Below are positions 5,726 through 9,764 of a stretch of DNA of 9,764 nucleotides, piece after piece. Within the stretch, counting starts at the first letter, position 1, and each line of letters begins with the position of its first letter. The stretch spans positions 1 through 9,764 of the forward strand of contig CAZVRJ010000068.1 in the NCBI GenBank assembly GCA_964629885.1, given 5' to 3'. The translations under genes and the position numbers were made by a program. The DNA comes from CAYWCV01 sp964629885 (GTDB lineage Bacteria; Bacteroidota; Rhodothermia; Balneolales; CAYWCV01). The notes under the pieces are model-generated. The model saw nothing but the letters and a program-made list of their open reading frames with translations. It searched no databases and had not been told where the DNA came from.

Positions 5726-7252
5726 GTGCGTCGCTACATTTGGATCATTGTTGTCGCAGTCCCGATTTTCGTTTTGACCGTGAACGAGTGGTTGAGTGTG
5801 CGTCAGACCGAATCGGCCATCCGCACCGTGATGGAGCGACAAGCCAACACCATATTATTCTCGGTGAATCAATCTAGTTGGGACCTAGTTACAAGTTGGG
5901 CTAACAGCTGGGATCGTATGGCACCCCGTGTACTCGAAGGCGATACCACGGGCATCGATACCTTTATCGGCTCCAACCCAACGGTATCTGCTTGGTTCAC
6001 CTCCAACGGCGCCCCCACCACCATCATTGGCTCCCCACCCAATGGAGCCCAGGGCTCCACGCTCGATAGCATCCTCCTATCCCAACCGGTTGCATCTCAA
6101 GCTCTCGTTGCACTGCTCAGCCAAGGCTACCGTAAACTTGAGCCCATCGTTGGGTTGCCGGATGGCATCCACGGACTCTGGGGCGTCGCCGAGACGACAA
6201 CCGGCGAGTACATCCGCATCGGATTTCTCTTCGATGCAGGCACCTTTATCACCGAACGGATACATCCGATGCTGCAGGCGGCTTCAGGAGAGGGACTATC
6301 GCTGGGTGTATTTCATGGCCCAAATGATGATCTCCTTGTCGCGACGGCCGATTTCACACCCGGGCCAGACGATCCCCGCAACGCCCTCTGGTTATTTCCC
6401 GATACCTGGCTCGTGCTCGACCTTCAGGATGATCAGTACGTAGTCTTAGTCGAAGGACGTATGCGCAGGTCGGCACTTCTCCTCATACTTGCATTTGGCA
6501 TCTTAGGTGTTGGGTTGCTGCTCATCTTTCGCACGGTAGACCGGCAGACCAAACTGGCCCAAATGAAAACGGATTTCGTCTCGAATGTGTCGCACGAGCT
6601 GCGCACGCCGCTGGCCCTGATTCGCATGTTCGCAGAATCCCTCGAAATGAATCGAGTACCTAGCGACGAAAAAAAACAAGAATATTATCGCATCATCGGT
6701 AGTGAAAGCGAGCGGTTGGGGTACTTGATCAACAATATTTTGGACTTCAGCAAGATGGAGGCCGGTAAAAAAGTTTACCAAAAAGCTCATATTTCACTAA
6801 ACGAAGTGGTCGAATCTATCATGGGTACCTATCGCTACACGCTCGACGCCCGATCGTTCGTTTGGGAGCTCAAGCTTGACCAGGTCGATTCGCGCATCTA
6901 TGCCGATCGCGATGCCATAGCCGAAATCCTCATCAATCTGATCGAAAACGCAATCAAATACAGCGCGGATGCGAAGTATCTTTCAGTTGCCACACAATCG
7001 GATGGAAGCACCGCATCTTTGGTGGTTACCGACCGTGGCATTGGTATCGCATCAGAGCATCATAATCGCATCTTCGAGCTGTTCTATCGGGTCGAAACAA
7101 GTCTGACCCACACAAGTCGTGGCACTGGTTTGGGTTTGGCTATCGTCAAGCGCATAGCCGACGATCACGGTGCAAAAATTCAGATCGACAGTGAACCAGG
7201 TCGAGGCAGCACGTTTGCTGTCATCTTTCCACTCTCGGAAAAAACCATATGA
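5726..7252 (+). CDS. Membrane sensor histidine kinase
   Basis: A 508-residue two-component sensor. TM1 spans about residues 4-20, a periplasmic domain of roughly 220 residues follows, and TM2 lies near 248-268. Only about 20 residues separate TM2 from the HisKA motif F-V-S-N-V-S-H-E-L-R-T-P-L-A-L (phospho-acceptor His290), so no HAMP domain is present. The ATPase domain has all boxes: N box N-L-I-E-N-A-I-K-Y (Asn404/Asn408), G1 D-R-G-I-G-I (436-441), F box F-E-L-F-Y-R, and G2 G-T-G-L-G-L (466-471). The kinase should therefore be active. I do not recognise the periplasmic domain, so the signal is unknown. The start is GTG: an in-frame TAA at 5711-5713 blocks anything earlier except GGC-AAG-TCA-ATC. 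The stop overlaps the regulator start by four bases (ATGA), so the two are a cognate pair. Confidence 0.95.
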   Translation: MRRYIWIIVVAVPIFVLTVNEWLSVRQTESAIRTVMERQANTILFSVNQSSWDLVTSWANSWDRMAPRVLEGDTTGIDTFIGSNPTVSAWFTSNGAPTTIIGSPPNGAQGSTLDSILLSQPVASQALVALLSQGYRKLEPIVGLPDGIHGLWGVAETTTGEYIRIGFLFDAGTFITERIHPMLQAASGEGLSLGVFHGPNDDLLVATADFTPGPDDPRNALWLFPDTWLVLDLQDDQYVVLVEGRMRRSALLLILAFGILGVGLLLIFRTVDRQTKLAQMKTDFVSNVSHELRTPLALIRMFAESLEMNRVPSDEKKQEYYRIIGSESERLGYLINNILDFSKMEAGKKVYQKAHISLNEVVESIMGTYRYTLDARSFVWELKLDQVDSRIYADRDAIAEILINLIENAIKYSADAKYLSVATQSDGSTASLVVTDRGIGIASEHHNRIFELFYRVETSLTHTSRGTGLGLAIVKRIADDHGAKIQIDSEPGRGSTFAVIFPLSEKTI

Positions 7253-7956
7253 ACAACGATAATAAACACCGCATCCTCATCGCTGAAGACGAGCCATCTA
7301 TGCAGATGGGACTCGCCGATAATTTGTCATTCGAGGGTTACGACATCGACACCGCCAGTGATGGCGAGGAGGCATTTCGAAAGCTAACCGAAGGTGGCTG
7401 GAATTTAGTAATCCTTGATGTCATGATGCCAAAGATGTCGGGTTTCGACGTCCTTAAAGCTATGCGTAAGCAGGGGATGGTTACACCGGTCATCATGTTG
7501 ACGGCACGCGGACAAGAGATGGACCGTGTACTGGGTCTCGAACTTGGTGCTGACGACTACATTGTGAAGCCGTTCAGTCTGCGGGAGCTTTTGGCAAGAG
7601 TTAAGGCTGTGTTACGCCGCACAGATACCCAAATGGCCGAATCGAGACAAGGAAAAGTTGTGGTAGGCAAGCTCTCAGTCGATTTTCAGACAGGTCAAGC
7701 ATGGGAGGGCGAAGATGAGATGGACATACCCCACCGTGAAATGGAGCTTCTGCACTATCTGTGGAAACACACGGGCGAAGCGGTGAGTCGCGAACGAATC
7801 CTTGAAGAAGTATGGGGTTTTGATGAGGCGCCGACCTCGCGTACCGTCGACAATTTCATCGTCAAACTGCGGCAAAAAGTCGAGCCGGAAGAGGGGAATC
7901 CACGGTTTATATTATCGGTGCATGGGATAGGTTACAAATTGGTTATGGGAAGGTGA
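7249..7956 (+). CDS. OmpR/PhoB-family response regulator
   Basis: A 235-residue DNA-binding response regulator with both standard domains. The receiver (about 8-122) has the acidic pair Glu13/Asp14, phospho-acceptor Asp57 in L-D-V-M-M-P, Thr85 in M-L-T-A-R, and Lys107 in V-K-P-F. The winged-helix effector (about 135-235) has R-E-M-E-L-L-H-Y-L-W, R-E-R-I-L-E-E-V-W-G, the recognition helix S-R-T-V-D-N-F-I-V-K-L-R-Q-K-V-E, and the wing V-H-G-I-G-Y-K-L. This class binds as tandem dimers to direct repeats spaced 10-11 bases apart. Exactly such an array lies 15 bases past its stop codon, pointing to control of the next two genes. Its ATG overlaps the kinase stop. It is not the true phosphate regulator on this evidence: no phosphate genes are near. 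Confidence 0.96.
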   Translation: MNNDNKHRILIAEDEPSMQMGLADNLSFEGYDIDTASDGEEAFRKLTEGGWNLVILDVMMPKMSGFDVLKAMRKQGMVTPVIMLTARGQEMDRVLGLELGADDYIVKPFSLRELLARVKAVLRRTDTQMAESRQGKVVVGKLSVDFQTGQAWEGEDEMDIPHREMELLHYLWKHTGEAVSRERILEEVWGFDEAPTSRTVDNFIVKLRQKVEPEEGNPRFILSVHGIGYKLVMGR

Positions 7957-7971
7957 AATTTTCTTGAGCTT

Positions 7972-8008
7972 GTGACATTTCATGACAATTCGTTACAACG
8001 CGGTGACA
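7972..8008. promoter_or_regulatory. Four phased TGACA boxes, candidate response-regulator operator
   Basis: Four copies of R-T-(G/T)-A-C-A start at 7972 (GTGACA), 7982 (ATGACA), 7992 (GTTACA) and 8003 (GTGACA), giving spacings of 10, 10 and 11 bases, one helical turn each. The reverse complement has TGTCA boxes like the repeats of PhoB boxes. The array directly follows the PhoB-type regulator gene and ends 20 bases before a -10-like hexamer, where an activator would contact RNA polymerase. Binding by the neighbouring regulator is inferred. Confidence 0.7.
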
Positions 8009-8028
8009 ACCGTAGTCGTAACCAGGCG

Positions 8029-8034
8029 TAAAAT
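8029..8034 (+). promoter_or_regulatory. -10-like hexamer for the exported-protein gene pair
   Basis: TAAAAT is a 5-of-6 match to TATAAT and lies 39 bases before the ATG at 8074. The last TGACA box (8003-8008) would occupy the -35 position with a 20-base spacer, a little long, which is usual for activator-dependent promoters. Confidence 0.4.
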
Positions 8035-8073
8035 GAGGTAGAAACACGAAACGGCAACCCTTACGCCACTACC

Positions 8074-8484
8074 ATGAAAACCTCCGCCGTACTCCTCACC
8101 CTCACAATGCTCTCAGCAATCAGCTTCAACGCCAACGCTCAAAATCAGGATCCCAAAGCTGGTTTAATCGAGCAGAATTTCATTTATGAATTAACCGACA
8201 AAGCATTTGTCGACCGCTCAGCTTACGTAAACGCTACCCTTCAATACTACGTGAACCATCCTGAATATGATCGCGTGGCCATCGTTGAAACACTACTCAA
8301 ACTTGTTCGTTGCGATGCATCCAAAGAAACTCGCTTTGCTGCCCTTTTAGCGGTCACCGTTTTGAACGACGAGCATTTGATGACGCTAATTTCCACGAAA
8401 CATGCAGCAAACCTATCTGAATTCGCTGCCATCGTGAACCAAGAAGTTGGATTGCGTTACTTTGCCAACGTAGATATCAAATAA
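8074..8484 (+). CDS. Small exported protein of unknown function
   Basis: A 136-residue protein I do not recognise. It has a clear Sec signal peptide: M-K-T-S, a hydrophobic core, then N-A-N-A before Q-N, with likely cleavage after Ala22. That leaves a mature protein of about 114 residues. The mature part looks mostly helical. Residues 66-107 (V-A-I-V-E-T-L-L-K-L-V-R, then R-F-A-A-L-L-A-V-T-V-L, then H-L-M-T-L-I) resemble one HEAT-like helical hairpin plus a further helix, a loose resemblance only. There is one Cys (80). It lies directly downstream of the kinase-regulator pair and the phased TGACA array, and 8 bases before the tandem jelly-roll gene, so the two are almost certainly co-transcribed. 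It could be an adaptor or modulator for its neighbour or for the kinase's periplasmic domain; this is conjecture. Confidence 0.82.
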   Translation: MKTSAVLLTLTMLSAISFNANAQNQDPKAGLIEQNFIYELTDKAFVDRSAYVNATLQYYVNHPEYDRVAIVETLLKLVRCDASKETRFAALLAVTVLNDEHLMTLISTKHAANLSEFAAIVNQEVGLRYFANVDIK

Positions 8485-8492
8485 GAAAAGCC

Positions 8493-9578
8493 ATGCCGGC
8501 CGCTAAATACAACCTCTCAATTCTACTCCTCAGCCTGGTTGTTTCATTTGCCCAAGTGCAGCCCGAAACATCCAGGCTGACCGATTTGCGTGGACAATGG
8601 AAGTTCATGATCGGAGATAACCATGAGTGGAGTGATCCGAATTTCGATGACCGTAGCTGGCCGTCGATTTTTGTGCCTGCCGCCTGGGAGGATGAGGGAT
8701 ACCCTGGCTACAACGGACATGCGTGGTATCGTTGGACGGGCACCTTGATTGACCGCGGACCCGAGGAATCGTACATCCTAGATTTGGGACGCGTTGACGA
8801 TGTGGACCAAACCTGGGTGAATGGTTGTCTCGTCGGAGGGATGGGCACTTTTCCACCTCAATACAAAACGGCATATTATGCCTGGCGTTGGTACCGTATT
8901 CCTAAACATTGTCTACGTGACGATGGCCGGCTGGTGATTGCCGTCCGGGTGTACGACTCCGAATTGTCAGGAGGCATTCTTGAGGGGAATCCAGCCATCC
9001 AAGTTCAGAGGTTACCCGCAGGTACTGTGATGAATTTGGCCGGTATTTGGAAGTTCAATAGGGGGGACAACCTGCTTTGGATGCAGCCGGCATTCAACGA
9101 CGAATCTTGGACAGAGCACAAAGTTCCACTTGGCTGGGATCAGAACGGGCTACGCAACTATGACGGATTTGGTTGGTACCGAGTGCATTTCATTGCCCCG
9201 AGAAGCTGGGAAGGTATGAAACTGACTATTGAGCTTGGTCGCATCGACGATGTGGATGAGGTTTACCTAAACGGGGTGTTGATTGGAAGTATTGGTCCTG
9301 TACCCGGCAGAAATCAACCGGGCATCATCAATAACCAGTGGAGTGTATCGCGCAGGTACAGGATACCAGCAGGCGTGCTCCGACTAGGGCAAAACAATGT
9401 CTTGGCAGTGCGGGTGTTCGACGACCGTCTCGACGGCGGAATCCAAGGTCCATACACCGTGATCCGTCGTACTGACTCGGTATCATCAGCTGAGTGGGCA
9501 GAATCTGCGGCACCCCCGGTTGAGTATCAGCGTCCACCGACCGGTAGCCCCTGGTGGGAGCGGCTGATCTGGTGGTAG
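8493..9578 (+). CDS. Exported protein with two tandem GH2-type sugar-binding jelly rolls, no catalytic domain
   Basis: A 361-residue protein with a Sec signal peptide (cleavage probably after S-F-A, residue 20). Two homologous beta-sandwich domains follow, at about 30-171 and 180-324. Each repeats the same landmarks: L-x-G-x-W-K-F, a G-D-N, F-(D/N)-D-x-S-W, V-P-x-x-W, G-x-x-W-Y-R, L-(D/E)-L-G-R-(V/I)-D-D-V-D, a (V/L)-N-G turn, Y-R-I-P, and A-V-R-V-(Y/F)-D followed by G-G-I. This is the galactose-binding-like N-terminal fold of family 2 glycosidases, but the barrel and catalytic acids are absent, so a binding role is more likely than hydrolysis. Domain 1 alone has two Cys (112, 140) that might form a disulphide. 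The protein ends in a Pro-rich linker and the aromatic tail S-P-W-W-E-R-L-I-W-W. It is co-transcribed with the small exported protein upstream. Confidence 0.88.
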   Translation: MPAAKYNLSILLLSLVVSFAQVQPETSRLTDLRGQWKFMIGDNHEWSDPNFDDRSWPSIFVPAAWEDEGYPGYNGHAWYRWTGTLIDRGPEESYILDLGRVDDVDQTWVNGCLVGGMGTFPPQYKTAYYAWRWYRIPKHCLRDDGRLVIAVRVYDSELSGGILEGNPAIQVQRLPAGTVMNLAGIWKFNRGDNLLWMQPAFNDESWTEHKVPLGWDQNGLRNYDGFGWYRVHFIAPRSWEGMKLTIELGRIDDVDEVYLNGVLIGSIGPVPGRNQPGIINNQWSVSRRYRIPAGVLRLGQNNVLAVRVFDDRLDGGIQGPYTVIRRTDSVSSAEWAESAAPPVEYQRPPTGSPWWERLIWW

Positions 9579-9586
9579 GCATTGGA

Positions 9587-9690
9587 CATTGACCGCGGAT
9601 CTGTTAGATTAATCAGATTATTAGATCAGAAAGCATTGACCGCGGATCTGTCAGATCATTTAGATCATGAGATCATGAGATCATGAGATA
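9587..9690. repeat. Repeat cluster after the jelly-roll gene
   Basis: An exact 18-base direct repeat CATTGACCGCGGATCTGT occurs at 9587-9604 and 9634-9651 (47 bases apart). Each copy is followed by A/T-rich text full of AGAT words. The second copy runs into three tandem GATCATGA units (9663-9686). Seven GATC sites fall within about 90 bases. The core TGACCGCGGATCT also occurs at 3166-3178. It may serve as a 3' boundary for the upstream operon, but no classical terminator with a T run is seen. Confidence 0.8.
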
Positions 9691-9714
9691 AGAAAAGTAT
9701 TGTTTGGAGCAAAA

Positions 9715-9764
9715 GTGGTATTTTTCTTGCTCTTGCTCTTGCTCTTGATTCCCATGCATCTCGC
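9715..9764 (+). CDS. Probable start of a secreted-protein gene (signal peptide only, truncated by window end)
   Basis: From GTG at 9715 the frame reads M-V-F-F, then seven Leu, then I-P-M-H-L, a plausible signal-peptide core. GGAG at 9706-9709 lies 5 bases before the GTG, one of the better Shine-Dalgarno sites in the window, and an in-frame TGA at 9676-9678 limits how far upstream the frame can start. A TTG at 9700 is an alternative start. Most of the Leu run is coded by a hexamer repeat, so the frame might be fortuitous. Only 16 codons are visible and no product can be named. Confidence 0.4.
   Translation, partial: MVFFLLLLLLLIPMHL
9725..9747. repeat. TCTTGC hexamer tandem repeat
   Basis: Three perfect TCTTGC units (9725-9742) plus TCTTG. 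The unit length is a multiple of three, so copy-number change would keep the candidate reading frame at 9715 and add or remove Leu-Leu pairs. Confidence 0.75.

Noticed and set aside
5928..6443. 171-codon plus-strand frame inside the kinase gene
   Set aside because: It is in another frame of the intact kinase gene and its Pro/Ser-rich product is low complexity.
7931..7940. GTTACAAATT as a fifth regulator box
   Set aside because: It lies in the regulator's own codons for the conserved G-Y-K-L motif, which explains the bases without a binding role.
7249..7956. True phosphate-response regulator PhoB
   Set aside because: The OmpR/PhoB family is large, no phosphate transport or phosphatase gene is nearby, and box resemblance is expected for the whole class.
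8493..9578. Active family 2 glycosidase
   Set aside because: Only sugar-binding jelly-roll domains are present; the TIM barrel and catalytic Glu residues are missing, and the stop codon is followed by repeats rather than by a frameshifted remainder.

Overview
The window looks like a chromosomal segment of a Gram-negative, free-living heterotroph, most likely in the Bacteroidota / Rhodothermota / Balneolota part of the tree. The assignment is moderate and rests on gene content: a bacterial GH47 mannosidase, a DUF1684 lipoprotein, a DUF420 membrane protein, and a histidine kinase with a large periplasmic domain. Weak or absent Shine-Dalgarno sites at most starts and a TAnnTTTG-like promoter element also fit. 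Several genes start at GTG or TTG, and most intergenic gaps carry short simple repeats. No tRNA, rRNA, IS element or CRISPR array is visible.

Layout. (1) 1-363 is the 3' end of a GH47 alpha-mannosidase. It converges on a DUF1684 lipoprotein gene (427-1359, minus). The gap is filled by two opposed heptamer arrays, and both genes take their stop codon from the repeat. (2) A divergent gap (1360-1496), holding a LacI-type operator-like palindrome and a TAnnTTTG element, leads into a DUF420 membrane protein (1497-2075) and then a LacI-family regulator (2153-3148). (3) On the minus strand, an MBOAT O-acyltransferase (4094-5530) and an SGNH-like partner (3177-4094) overlap by one base. This is the usual pair for acylating a surface or exported glycan. 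(4) On the plus strand, a sensor kinase (5726-7252) and an OmpR/PhoB-type response regulator (7249-7956) overlap by ATGA. Just after them lies a helically phased array of TGACA boxes and a -10-like element, then two genes for exported proteins: a 136-residue protein of unknown function (8074-8484) and a 361-residue tandem jelly-roll protein with no catalytic domain (8493-9578). (5) The 3' end (9579-9764) holds a repeat cluster and probably the start of another secreted-protein gene whose signal peptide is encoded by a hexamer repeat.

The most interesting unit is (4). The sequence suggests a self-contained signalling module in which the kinase-regulator pair drives transcription of two small exported proteins through the box array. 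One of those proteins looks like a glycan-binding protein and could feed back on the kinase's periplasmic domain or act at the cell surface. The link between regulator and boxes is inferred from position and from the box type known for PhoB-like regulators.
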